Below are positions 1-11,600 of a stretch of DNA of 64,000 bases, piece after piece; position 1 is the first letter of the stretch; each line of letters opens with the position of its first letter. The notes beneath the pieces are model-generated. The model had not been told where the DNA came from. It saw nothing but the letters and a program-made list of their open reading frames with translations, and did no database searches. A program made the translations under genes and the position numbers. The DNA lies in NCBI GenBank assembly GCA_030323885.1, contig CM059189.1, positions 47,189,015-47,253,014 on the forward strand, read 5' to 3'. Origin of the DNA: Branchipolynoe longqiensis (lineage: Eukaryota; Annelida; Polychaeta; Phyllodocida; Polynoidae).

Positions 1-715
1 TTAAACACATTGAACATTATATAAGACAGACAAAATGTCTTGTTAACTCTGAACTTAACTTGTTTTATAAGAGAAAAAATGCAACCCACAACGATTATTT
101 GAGTTGCCCCGAGTATACACCTTCTACTCGGTGCTGCTCCTCATTTTTGCATGAACTACAGTGACTGGTGCTGTACATTATACAGCAGGAGCCACTCCCT
201 TAATTCTACAGGATCGGTGCTGTAACTAATACAGCACTGATCAAACTTAGATTATTGAGACTGTCAATTCTAATAGTAAGATGGCCGGAAGACCAGCGCC
301 CCGGTGCTGACAAATGTCATGTTCAGATGAATAAATACTTTACCAACAAAAACAAAAAAAAAATTTGCAGTGCCACCTTGTGGTGGGTTTGATCAGCCCA
401 GCTGCTGGTTGGTATTTCACATGTAAACACATACAATTATATTATACATGAGATAGGGAAGTATGAATACACATCAATAAAAAATTGCTATGAACAAATA
501 CACATCATCATCAGCATCGCCATCATCACACATCTTTCACATTCATATATACATTTATACATATAATATAGCACCTGTTTAACCAAGAGAACAGCCAGCG
601 CACCAAGTGGTGGGTTTGATCATTTTGATTACACAGTACAGGCTGAGTGAGCCGTCTTAGTATTATATGGTCTTTGCTAATACTAAGCCAATTTTTAATA
701 GTGGTTTACTGGGGC
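1..715. other. Intergenic or intronic, TIR-F-like remnants
   Basis: No coding signal. About 360-690 matches the inner and end parts of the TIR-F element at 49444-50322: 'gccaccttgtggtgggtttgatcagccc' style text, CATCATCAGCATCGCC runs, and the terminus 'gagccgtcttagtattata' near 650. The pieces look rearranged relative to the full copy. Bases 278-350 resemble 18240-18315. Confidence 0.6.
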
Positions 716-925
716 TTCATGTCCTAACAATATCCAAGCTCATATCAGGATGGGTGCCAACTTGTGACAGTGCACATTCATGGCGACTTTATAGTGCTGC
801 TCTACTGGAAGACCAGGCGCTGACTCCATGACCCGTTTATCCCATTCAGTCACATTATTCGGATACAGAGTAAACCAGTCCCTTGCCCTATCCTATTAAT
901 GCCGAGTAGGATTGGTATGCAGGTA
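716..925 (-). repeat. SINE-A fragment
   Basis: Reverse copy with the 3' tail at the left ('atgtcctaacaatatc') and body up to 'cctattaatgccgag'. The tRNA head is lost. Confidence 0.8.
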
Positions 926-1395
926 TAGCAATACCTCAGGGAGTTTGACGTCCCTGTCCTGCAGAGTTGTAAACCACTGCCTTGTGGTACAGGTTCTTTA
1001 CAGAACCCTAAACAGAAAACCATGTCACTGTGGCAGCATCAAGGGCGGTTGATGTATGGAACTCCCAACATCTCCCGACCAGCCACTGCAGGGACAAATA
1101 GTTTTGTGCCTGTCTTGACATGTTCTTGCCGGTGTGAAACCTCTATTTGCTCCCCGAGAGAGTGCCACTGGTAACTTGCAAAAGCCAGCAGCACTTCAAC
1201 ACTTTTGCAGGCAGCTTTCATGAAAATGGAGAGTGGCAGTCAAGTAATGAAAGCAGTCTTTGTCGCATCGCGACCGACAGCATGATGATGATGATGAGGC
1301 CTATTACTAGGATAGGCAGCAATAATATATCTATCTATACAAAACCAGGCAGAAGCACAAAAGCATCAGTGCCTGCCATCTTAATAGGAAGGTTA
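926..1395. other. Non-repetitive stretch, no recognised gene
   Basis: The reverse strand holds a 60-codon open frame (1039-1221) that matches nothing I know and has no convincing splice sites. A short (ATG)n run is at 1282-1297. Confidence 0.4.
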
Positions 1396-1651
1396 AAGCC
1401 CCAGTCACACTAGGGCTTTTCTGACAGCTTGCGACCACTTTGCGACCACTTTGGAGCAAAAATCCTAAAGTCACCGGTGACCTCCTTCGACCGATACAAT
1501 GGTCGTCAACCTCTGGGCAATCATTTTGGTCATAAGGTTGTTAGTGCAATAGATGCAACCTCCTTGCGACCAGGGGTTTGCAACATGTTTGTCACCAACC
1601 CTTTTTTTGTGGTCACAAGGTGGTCGCAAGCAATAGTATGACCGGGGATAT
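1396..1651. mobile_element. MITE-like TIR element
   Basis: Ends are imperfect inverted repeats: 'gccccagtcacacta' at the left and 'tagtatgaccgggga' at the right. The inside repeats 'gcgaccacttt' and 'ggtcgcaa' motifs. The left end resembles that of the element at 57556-58113. Confidence 0.6.
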
Positions 1652-2002
1652 TACGTGCACATGAATTGAGAAACTCAAAGTGAATACGCATCAGCCACTA
1701 AAACAGTAAAAGCGACTACACGCTTGCCACTACAATTTAGTAGGAATTGTCGGGGAACATTTTGCACAACAGCCGGTGGTACAGCCTGGCTCGTTCATCT
1801 GTATTGTAATCACACTGCTTGTGAGGATCGTTGCTGTGGAATTTCAAAACTGGTCGCAGGCAGCTTTTTGCATTTATTCCATTGGACACATGGGGTAGAT
1901 TAGCAACTTGTCTCTGACACCAGTGAGTGGTGGTGGTGGTGGTTGTTGTTTTACGTGGTGGTGGAAGAGGAGGAGGAAGAGGAGGTGGTGGTGGTGGTGG
2001 TG

Positions 2003-2338
2003 GTTTGTTTGTTTGTTGTTTTACGTCCTAGCAAACATCTAAGGTCATATCAGGACGGGTATCGACTTGTGACAGTGCACACTCATGGCGACTGGGCCAC
2101 CAGGACACCAGCACCATGACCTGATATCCCACTCAGTCACATTATCCCAACACTGAGCCAACCAGTCCTTGCCCTATCCTAATAATGCCGAGCGCCAGGC
2201 TAGGAAGCGACAAGTATCAATTTTTAAGTCATTAGTTTGACTCGACCAGGATTCGAACCCACAAACTCATGGGTTCGGATCTCCCGATCTCCCAAAACAG
2301 GAGACGGACGCTCTACGCATTCGGCCACCCTGTCTGGT
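2003..2338 (-). repeat. SINE-A, near full length
   Basis: Tail 'tttacgtcctagcaa' at the left. The tRNA-like head at the right has the B box as 'ggattcgaaccc' and ends '...ggccaccctgtctggt'. It abuts a GGA/GGT low-complexity tract at 2335-2575. Confidence 0.88.
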
Positions 2339-2575
2339 GGTGGCGGTGGAGGAGGAAGAGGTGGAGGAAGAGGAGGAGGAGGAGGAGGAGGAGGAGGAGG
2401 AGGAGGAGGGGGGAGGAGGAGGAGGAGGGGGGAGGGGTGGGGGAGGGGGAGGGGAAGGGAGAGGGGGAGGGGGCGTAGGAGGAGGAGGAAGAGGAAGAGG
2501 AGGTGTTGGTGGTGGTGGTGGTGGTGGTGGTGGTGGTGGTGGTAGTGGTGGTAGTGGTGGTGGTGGTGGTGGTGT
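2335..2575. repeat. GGA / GGT microsatellite tract
   Basis: Purine-rich (GGA)n followed by (GGT)n. It produces spurious Gly, Arg, Glu and Pro open frames on both strands. Confidence 0.97.
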
Positions 2576-2939
2576 AAATTTGTCTAAGTCATTACTTTGA
2601 CTGGGATTCAAACTCTCAACATTCCGCATGAGAAGCATGCGCTATACCATTTCAGCCACCGCGACCCAAGATGTTGCTGGGACATAAAACCCAAACAAAC
2701 AAGCAAGCAAACCATGCCCTCTCCTCTTTGCTCGAGCTTGACAGTGCGTCCTAACATCTCCCCAGAGAGCGACCCCAGTGCTGAGACTAATGGCGTTACG
2801 GTTACAATCCCATCTCCCCACCATGAGACGCTGCCTGCCACCGTCAGCCAATCAAAACGGAGATGAGAAGAGCAGACAAATGACATCAAACAGTCAGCGC
2901 AGACATGCAAGCAACCGTTTTAGATTGTAGGTACGGATT

Positions 2940-3280
2940 GAGACGGCAGGTATAGAAGTACAGTAAAAGATTTATTAAAGAATAAATACAAATTAACAAG
3001 TTGGACCATGACGTCACTGCAAGTGTGGCTATATTGGTTTCTTTGAGCCTATTAAACTATGCAATTATTCTGATAACCTTTCCCACTTAATCACAAATCG
3101 TTTATTAATACCTTCATTACTATGGTATTTATTAAATTACACTACTATATTTGTTTAAGCTATATTAAACTATGCAATTATACTGATAACCTTTCCCACT
3201 TAATCCCAAATAGTTGATTAATACCTTCATTACTATGGTATTTATTACACTGCACTGCTCCAGCAACACTAAAACCCTGG
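2940..3280. repeat. Direct repeat pair, AT-rich
   Basis: About 90 bp with 'aactatgcaattat..ctgataacctttcccacttaatc' occurs at about 3055 and again at about 3167, a direct duplication with few differences. Bases 3281-3540 add a SINE-A head piece ('gactcgaccagggttcgaa'). Confidence 0.7.
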
Positions 3281-3399
3281 CTGTATCCAATGAAATCTAG
3301 AACCAAACTGATTGAAATGAATCCTTCAGAATTAGCCTACAGAAACCCGCCATTTCAACGTGGCAAATTCGTAAGTTCTTCTTGGTTGTCCATCAGTAT

Positions 3400-4210
3400 C
3401 AAGTATCAATTTTCAAGTCATTGGTTTGACTCGACCAGGGTTCGAACCCACGAACCCATGTGTTTGGATTCCCCGATCTCCCAAAACGCTCAACTCATTC
3501 AGCCATCCCGTTTGGTCACAAAACATTGTAAATCCAACTAGCTCACCCGTCTTACCGTACACAAGATGTGCTCACAGGTACGACAAAGAAGCTTAACGAA
3601 CCACTGTTAACTCACCAGGGTTCATACACTTGAAGGAACTCAAAATTCAAGGGATTATGAATCCCTTTCGAGGTCAACTTTATAACAAAATTCCAAGACC
3701 TTACCGAGCTAAAAGTGACCTTTCTTTTCCAATATGGCGATTATATCGCTTGGATCTTGTGGCCGCATTATTCTTGCATTGCAAGATATATAAGAAAAAA
3801 ACTTCGTTTTTTTAAACATTAAGGCATTTATATTTCAGCTGACAGAAAATTATCATTTTCAAGCGTCTTTAAGCCTGCAAGATCATTTTCAAGGATATGG
3901 CAAATTCATAGTAGTAGAACTAAAGTAACGGCAACCGGGTCCAGACTGCCAACAAGTGCAGGCAAGAATTACACAACACGTTGTAAATCAAACCAGCTCA
4001 CCAACGAACCGATGGGTTTGGATTCCCCGATCTCCCAAAACGCTCAACTCATTCGGCCATCCCGTTTGGTCACAACACATTGTAAATTCAACTAGCTCAC
4101 CCATCTTACCGTACACAAGACATGCTCACAGGTACGACAAAGAAGCTCAACGAACCACTGTTATCTCACCAGGGTTCACACACTTGAAGGAAATCAAAAT
4201 TTAAGTGTTT
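3400..4210. repeat. Two related blocks with SINE-A heads
   Basis: Text around 3470-3680 ('ggattccccgatctcccaaaacgctcaactcattc' then 'gctcacccgtcttaccgtacacaag') recurs at about 4018-4200. A segment of roughly 200 bp was thus duplicated within 600 bp. Confidence 0.7.
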
Positions 4211-4402
4211 TTCAAGCACTTTCCAGGGCAACTTTATACCAAAATTCCAGATGCAGAACCTCCCCCCCCCCTCCTCCACCCATCCAATCCCACACACATT
4301 TTCCAGCTTTTAAATAAATAACGAATAAAGAAGCGCCCAGCTGAGCATTGAATGGCATGATGGGCGTGGCTTAGCATTCATGTTTCTGACTGACGTCTCA
4401 GG

Positions 4403-4718
4403 GACCGGACGTGGTGGCCGAATCGGTAGAGTCAGGAGTTCAATTCCCGGTCGAGTCATACAAATGACATACAAAATTGATACTCATCGCTTCCTAGCCT
4501 GGCGCTCAGCATTAATAGGATAGGGCAAGGACTGGTTGGATCGGTGTCAGGATAATGTGACTGAGGGGGATATCACATCATGGTGCTGGTGGCCTGGTCT
4601 CCCAATGGGGCAGCACTATAAAGTCACCATGAGTACGTACAGTCACAAGTCGGTAGCCGTCCTGATATGACCGTAGATGTTACCAAGACATAAAACTCCA
4701 ACAACCAACCAACAAACC
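4403..4718 (+). repeat. SINE-A, near full length
   Basis: Forward copy: tRNA-like head 'ggtggccgaatcggtagag', box B 'gagttcaattcc', body with 'gcctggcgctcagcattaataggatagggcaag', tail 'gatgttaccaagacataaaac'. Confidence 0.88.
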
Positions 4719-4985
4719 TCTCAGGGAGGACGGCACGGACAGGTCTTATCTATAACGGGCGCGGGCAGGTCAAAGAATGGGGGTCAAGGGTCAGCGGGGG
4801 TCAACCGGACGCGCCGGTTCCAGAGTGCGGCGTCGCAGTACGCCGTCGCCCCTCCCGGTCAGCGTGTGAATAGCGGTCGTCATGGCAACGATATCCGCGG
4901 AGGGTCTTGATGGGAGACGGGTTGACGGGAAGGAAGGAGTGGCAGGCAAGGGCCCAGTTTGAACGGGGACATTCTCAAATCGAGG
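4719..4985. other. GC-rich unique stretch
   Basis: No exon with credible splice sites and no match to a family I know. It contains the palindrome-rich text 'cggacgcgccggttcc'. Confidence 0.3.
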
Positions 4986-4989
4986 CTGC

Positions 4990-5245
4990 TCACAAAATTG
5001 GCAATGACTTATAAAATTGGTACCTTTCGCTGCTTGGCGCTTGGCGTTACTAGGTTAGGACAAGGACTGGGTGAACAGTGTCAGGATAATGTGACTGTGT
5101 GGTCATGGTGCCAGAGTCTGATCTCCCAGTGAGTGAGGCAGCACTATAAAGTTGCCATGAGTCCGCACTGTCACAAGTCAGTACCCATCCTGGTATGGCC
5201 TAGGGTCTTGCTGGGGAGTAAAAGTACACCAACCAACCAGCCTCC
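4990..5245 (+). repeat. SINE-A, diverged, head lost
   Basis: Body and tail recognisable: 'aatgacttataaaattggtacc', 'gtgtcaggataatgtgact', 'aaccaaccag' tail. Confidence 0.75.
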
Positions 5246-5416
5246 CCACGACCTCTTAAGAGGACAGGGGTTTGGCTCCTAGGCTGTTATTTTCTTTCCG
5301 CCCCAATTTCTCTGACCCATCGGAAGCCAACACTCGGCCACATGGGACCGCCTTCAGTGGTGCCCATACAGTGCTGCAGGTTTGCAGCCTTCAATATAGC
5401 GAAACCAAAAATGTGC

Positions 5417-5748
5417 TTGGTTGTTTGAGTTTTACGTCCTGGCAACATCTATGGTCATATCCATGTCAGGACGGGTACAGACTTGTGACAGTGCACACTC
5501 ATGGTGCCTTTATAGTGCTGCGCCACTGGGAAATTATGCTGCCAGCAACATGACCCGATATCCCACTCAGCCACATTATCCTGGCAGCGCCTACCCATAT
5601 TTGCCCTATCCTATTAATGCCGAGCACCAGGCTAGGAGGCAACATGTATCAATTTTATAATTCACTGGTTTTACTCGACCGGGAATCGAACTCCCGACCT
5701 TCCGTACGGGAAGCCTACGCTCTACCAACTGGGCCACCACATCCAGTT
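5417..5748 (-). repeat. SINE-A, near full length
   Basis: Tail at the left, tRNA-like head at the right with box B 'gggaatcgaactcc' and box A '...ctctaccaactgggccaccac'. Confidence 0.88.
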
Positions 5749-5799
5749 CATGTTGAGTGGTGTTTGGGATGACGTTGTGTGGAGCAGTGTGCCGTGGTG

Positions 5800-5935
5800 T
5801 GTGATCCGTTATGATAGGCTGTGGAGCGCGTGTCACCACGATTGTGCACTGAATTGAGAATAACCACTTAAAAGGGATAGCTCTCTCACCACGATTGTGC
5901 ACTGAATTGAGAACAACTTTTTTTTTTTTTTTTTT
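5800..5935. repeat. Short direct repeat and poly-T
   Basis: 'caccacgattgtgcactgaattgagaa' occurs twice (about 5836 and 5887), ending in an 18-bp T run. Confidence 0.8.
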
Positions 5936-6004
5936 GGGTCCATTAGTTGTTTAAGCAGGGGAAATTTCAGTCATAGACGACTGGTCTTCCTCATTCCACT
6001 GCTG

Positions 6005-6240
6005 GTCGATAGAAAGCCCGAGCCTACACTTTTACCGACCCAAGGGATTTTTAACCTCCCACACCACATAGACATGGTATGAGAGCAACCGGCCTTTTAT
6101 GACGCTGTAAGTTATACACAGTGGTGGAAATCCAAATTGGCAGAGCTGAGGGCACGGGGAATCGAACCGCCGACCCTCAGATTAGGAGTCTGACCTAGAA
6201 AAAAGTCAGACACTCTAACCACTCCGCCACAGAGAACTGC
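6005..6240 (-). repeat. SINE-B (second tRNA-derived SINE family)
   Basis: Reverse copy. The head at the right reads, in sense, 'ctgtggcggagtggttagag' (exact A-box TGGCGGAGTGG) with B box 'ggttcgattcc'. The body is 'ggatttccaccactgtgtataacttacagcg'. The tail-side sequence is replaced by 5936-6003, which matches the alternate SINE-A tail seen at 54350-54420. Confidence 0.85.
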
Positions 6241-6254
6241 CTTAAAAGGGATAG

Positions 6255-6723
6255 CTCTCTCACACACACATACAGACAGACACACACACACACACACACA
6301 CACGCGCACACACACACACACTCACGCACACACATACAGACAGACACTCACACATAATCACACACATACAGACACACACACCCACGTACACACTCACACA
6401 CATACAGACACATACACACATACAGACACACACACACATTCACAGACACTCACACACATTCAGACACACATTCACACACTCATTCACAGACACTCACACA
6501 CACACACTCACACATACATTCACAGACACTCACACACTCACTCACACACAAACTCACACACACATTCACAAACACTCACACAGACACACATTCAGACACA
6601 CACTCACACACACAAACACATGCATACTCACATACACACTCAGTCACACACACACTCAGTCACACACACACTCACTAATCCACACACTCACACGCCCACA
6701 CACACACACACTCACAAACACAC
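6255..6723. repeat. CA-rich microsatellite
   Basis: Long imperfect (CA)n with 'cactcacacatacagacac' variants. Confidence 0.97.
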
Positions 6724-7214
6724 CTCACCCCGGTTAACTGCACAGCTTTGTATGTCAACCCGCCGCCTTAGCTTATTTTTCTAAACTTACCCTGATAAGT
6801 GATAGCTAACTCACTAAATCACAATCTTAATTGACATCAATATACACTCACCCCGGTTAACTGCACAGCTTTGTATGTCAACCCGCCGCCTTAGCTCATA
6901 ATACTAAACTTACCCTGATAAGTGATAGCTAACTCACTAAATCACAATCTTAATTGACATCAATATACACTCACCCCGGTTAACTGCACAGCTTTGTATG
7001 GCAACCCGCCGCCTTAGCTCATTTTACTAAACTTACCCTGATAAGTGATAGCTAACTCACTAAATCACAATCTTAACTGACATCAATATACACTCACCCC
7101 GGTTAACTGCACAGCTTTGTATGTCAACCCGCTGCCTTAGCTCATTTTACTAAACTTACCCTGATAAGTGATAGCTAACTCACTAAATCACAATCTTAAT
7201 TGATATCAATATAC
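6724..7214. repeat. 123-bp tandem repeat, four copies
   Basis: Units start 'ctcaccccggttaactg' at 6724, 6847, 6970 and 7093, an exact 123-bp step, and differ at only a few bases. No coding frame is kept. Confidence 0.96.
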
Positions 7215-7235
7215 CCTACGTAGGTACCTGCCGCG

Positions 7236-7573
7236 ATTTGTTTGTTTGTTGTTTTTCATCCTAACAACATCTAAGGTCATATCAGGACAGGTACCGACTT
7301 GTGACAGTGTGCACCCATGGCAACTTTATAGTACTGCTCCACTGGGAGACCAGGCCACCAGCACCATGACCTGATATCCCACTCAGTAAATTATCCTGAC
7401 ACTGAGCCAACCAGTCCTTGCCCTATCCTAATAATGCCGAGCGCCTGGCTAGGAAGCAACAAATATCGATTTTTAAGTCATTGGTTGGACTCGACCAGGG
7501 TTCGAATCCACGACCCCACGATCTACCAAAGTGGGATACGGACGCTCTACCTCATTCGGCCATCCCGTCTGGT
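7236..7573 (-). repeat. SINE-A, near full length
   Basis: Reverse copy with tail 'tttgtttgttgtttttcatcc' and tRNA-like head ending 'ctcattcggccatcccgtc'. Confidence 0.88.
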
Positions 7574-7910
7574 CTCTTTGGACAAGGGTTCTTTCTGATC
7601 AGCTGAGTGACACTAATGTTACTATACCATATGAAGTCACTATAATATAGTCGCATCCCAGATAACAAAAGAGCTCTGGGTGTGTGCAATAAAAAAACGA
7701 TGGATATGATTGGATTTCACGGATGAGATGATATTAAATGGGCTTTAATTATTAAGTCTTCAGCTTTGACTCATTTGAAATCATCCTACCCATCCACTCG
7801 TAAGATTACATATACTAGCGTGTGAATGAAATATGTCTTTGGATTATAATGACATTCAGCCCGAGGCTGGCGTTCCGCCCACACTCTGCTTCTGAATGAT
7901 GTGCACAGAT
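7574..7910. other. Unique AT-rich stretch
   Basis: No gene, repeat or element recognised. Confidence 0.4.
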
Positions 7911-8155
7911 GGTTCGTTGGTTGGAATTTTACGTCCCTGCAACATCTAAGGTAATATCAGGACGGGTACTGACTTGTAACAATGTGCCCTCATGGCGACT
8001 TCATAGTGCTGCCCCACTGGGAAATCAGGCCACCAGCACCATGACCCGATATCCCACTCAGTCACATTATCCTGACATTGAGCTAAGCAGTCCTTGCCCT
8101 ATCCTATTAATGCTGAGCGCCAGGCTAGGAAGTGACAAGTATCAATTTCATAAGT
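7911..8155 (-). repeat. SINE-A lacking the tRNA head
   Basis: Tail and body present; ends at 'caatttcataagtc' where the head should begin. Bases 8156-8486 beyond it are unique and lead to exon e26. Confidence 0.85.
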
Positions 8156-8486
8156 CTAGTAGAGGTGAACAGAAGACGTGTTATTTCTGTCATTCTAGAG
8201 CTGACACGACATCACTGCAAGTTGATCAATATCTGACATTGCGCGACTTGTGGCTCACAACAGCGCAGCTTAGCGCTTGCTCAGAGATTCCCCGGCCCCC
8301 CAAAAGACGGATTATTGGCCATTAACGGGTCCCTTGACCTCCGTCACCTCGGTGTGTGCTCCTGTCGACAGGGTGGACAGCTGTCACTTGGAATTAACAT
8401 CAGGGCCCTGCTCATGATGAGCAAATCAGCTATACGTACGTGTTCCACTCTGACAAAAGTAACTAATTAAATGACGGTGTACTCAC

Positions 8487-8664
8487 GTTGTCTGGAAAGG
8501 TGCGTGAACTTGCTCCACTGCGCGAGCAGGGCCTGTGCGGTGTCCCTTGAGCTGCTCTTCGCGGCTGAGTTTCCCGGTCCAGCCGTCAGGAGACCGGCCA
8601 CCACTTGGTGCAGGGCCCGCCGTGTCGCCTCCACCACGCCCTCCAGGTGGCGCCCTAGGTCCGC
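8487..8664 (-). CDS. MDN1: MDN1 exon e26 (AAA6 insertion region)
   Basis: Encodes [20 protein letters not shown] and on to [17 protein letters not shown]. It is joined in frame 0 to FEQ of e25, giving [21 protein letters not shown], which fits human FEQVDL...VEGTVRALL with a later W. Acceptor TTTCTAG, donor GTGAGT after 1 nt of the next codon. Similarity is modest, so this is the least certain exon, but phase, splice sites and the open frame agree. Confidence 0.82.
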
Positions 8665-11600
8665 CTAGAAACGACAGCAATTAGCACACAGATCAATGTA
8701 AAGCGCATTTTATTTTTCCTTCCTTTATTTTTTAAAACATTTTTTGTTGTTTTTGTAACTACAAAGAAAATGTAGCATAGCACTATAAAATATATTTTTT
8801 TAAGACTTTAAATACCCAAACATAGCCTGGTCCCTTTAACCAAACGGACACAATATCGAAATGAATGCACAGATGTTGGTTCTTTCAACCTCATAATTTT
8901 ATTTTTTTATTTCTTGAAGATTTATACTGCCCATTATGGATAAGTCTGAATAGACTTGTGTTCACCATTAGACAGTTTGTCGATAGAAAGCCCGAGCCTA
9001 CACTTTTAGTTTTACCGACCCACGGGATTTTTTACCTCCCACACCACATAGACATGGTATGAGAGCAACTGGCCTTTGATGACACTGTAAGTTATCCACA
9101 GCAGTGGAAATTCAAATTGGCAGAGGTGGGGGCACGGGGAATCGAACCACCAACCTTCAGATTAGGAGTCTGACCTAGAAAAAAAGTCAGACACTCTAAC
9201 CACTCCGCCACAGAGAACACCAACATAATATCCATGTTGAAAACGCAGCTCTTGTTTCTCTTAAGCTCATGCAACAATATTGATATGAATGAACAGATAT
9301 TAGCCCCATTACCCTCAGGAGCCATTAATGCTTTGTTATTTCTCCAGTTGTATCTTCTCTGCTGGTGCACTAAATCATTTTGTAATTACAGTAAAACCTC
9401 TCTAACCGACCACCTCCACAGATCGACCACTTATCATCACACACCCTCCTAGAGTCCTACACAATTATCAACATTTTCACAAGCGTACAAAATTACCTTT
9501 TCCTGACCCCCCCCCCCGAACCTCCTCCCACCTGACCCCCCCCCCCCGAAGTGTGCAAGAAAACGATGATGCAGTAGTCTACACTGACCTGTCAGGCAAG
9601 AAGTCGCATAGATAGGTATGGATAGTGGGCAGCACTATAAAGTCACCATAAGTTTGTACTATCACAAATCAGTACCCATCCTGATGACCTTAGATGTTGC
9701 AAGGGTGTAAAACTCCCAACAACCAACCAACCAGTTCGGATTAAGTACCTTTAAGCATTGAATAATGACAATCACAACACTACCCACCACATTAGATCTG
9801 GCATCTTATAGACAGGATAATTATTATCATTATATAAAAAGGCGGAGCGGCTTCTCCATTATTATTGTTCTGATTATTACTGTGCAGTACTGGGTCTGTT
9901 ATTTAATGACGATAAATATGTATATTGGCCTATCACGACCCGACTTGATCGATTCCTCTGCAGCGCCACCGCGTGTTGGTGCCCTACGATCCTCTGCTCG
10001 ACCATTTCGCACCGGGCTTTCAAACTTATAACCGGCTAGGCATTATGCTAGCCAAGATCTCGCATTAAAAGTGATCAACCCATACTCATGTTTGTCTCGT
10101 CTAATTTAAGAGTAGCCTAACTTTATAGTGTTTTTTAAATGTCGAGGGCCAGTTGTGGGTTCTATACACAGAGTGGAGCAGACTCCCCAGTAACCTGTGA
10201 CAGTTTGACAGTGAGGATGGCCCACAGACACAGTGGATCAGAATGAGGCTGAAACGAGGCTGCACGTGGAACAACCGGCACCGTGTGTCTTGGGGCGCGA
10301 GCGGTCTTCTGAGGCACACACCATATGGGGAAGTCAATACACCTGGGGGGGGCGGGGGGGGGGGGGGGGAGATGGGGAGGGGGAGATGGAGGGGGTAGAG
10401 GGGGAGGGGGAGGGCGGAGTGCGAAGGGGAATATGGGGTTATAAGGGATTGGGCATGGGGAGGGGGGAATGTGGGGTTTTAAGGGGAGGGGGGAATGTGG
10501 GGTTTTAAGGGGAGGGGGAGGGGGGAGGGGGGATGTGGGGTTTTAAGGGAGGGGGAGGGGAGAATGTGGGGTTGTAAGGGGAGGGGGAGGGGGGAGAGGG
10601 GAATGTGGGGTTGTAAGGGGAGGTGGAAGGTATATTGGGAGGGAATGGGGAGGGAGGGGGAGGAGGAAGGTGTATTGGGAGGGAATGGGGAGGGAGGAGG
10701 CAGGGTGTGTGGAGGATATTTGTGGAGTTTGTGTATGGAGGATATTGGGGGGGTTGGTTGAAGTTTTACATCCTGGCAACAACTAAGGTCATATCAGGAC
10801 CGGTACTGACTTGCGACAGTGCGCGCTCATGGCGACTTTATACCACTAGCACCATGACCTGATATCCCACTCACTTACATTATCCTGACACTGAGCCAAC
10901 CAGTCGATATTGGGAGAGGGTGTGTGTGTATGTGTGGTGGATATTGGGGGAATGGTGTGTGTGGAGGATATTGGGTATGTGTGTGTGTGGAGAGAATTAG
11001 GGGAGGGTGTGTGTGGACGATATTGTGGGGAGGGGCTGTGGAGGATATTGGGGAGGGTGTGTGGAGGATACTGTGGGGGGAGGGTGCGTTGTGGAGGATA
11101 TTGGGGGAGGGGTGTGTGCAGGATACTGTGGGGGGAGGGTGCGTGTGGAGGATATTGGTGGAGGGTGTGGTGTGGAGGATATTGGGGGAGGGGTGTGTGG
11201 GGACGATATTGTGGGGAGGTGTGTGGAGGATATTGTGGGGAGGGGCTGTGGAGGATATTGGGGAGGGTGTGTGTGGAGGATACTGTGGGGTGAGGGTGCG
11301 TGTGGAGGATATTGGGGGAGGGTGCGTGTGGAGGATATTGGGGGAGGGTGTGTGTGGACAATATTGTGGGGAGGTGTGTGGAGGATATTGGGGGAGGGGC
11401 TGTGGGGATATTGGGGAGGGTGTGTGGAGGATACTGTGGGGGGAGGGTGCGTGTGGAGGATATTGGGGGAGGGTGTGTGTGGAGGATATTGGGGGAGGGT
11501 GTGTGTGGACGATATTGTGGGGAGGTGTGTGGAGGATATTGGGGAGGGGGTGTGGAGGATATCGGGGGGGAGGGTGTGCGTGGATGATATTGGGAGGAAT

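Noticed and set aside
1039..1221. Reverse 60-codon open frame as a midasin exon
   Set aside because: Its sequence does not fit any midasin block expected after exon e26, and no acceptor with the right phase is present.
2597..2910. Overlapping open frames on both strands
   Set aside because: No match to a family I know, no splice sites that fit, and no relation to midasin.
4403..4470. tRNA gene
   Set aside because: The A- and B-box-like motifs belong to the SINE-A head, which is repeated dozens of times with the SINE body attached. The same holds for the SINE-B and SINE-I heads.
7909..8325. 138-codon open frame as a gene
   Set aside because: Most of it is SINE-A body read in one frame.
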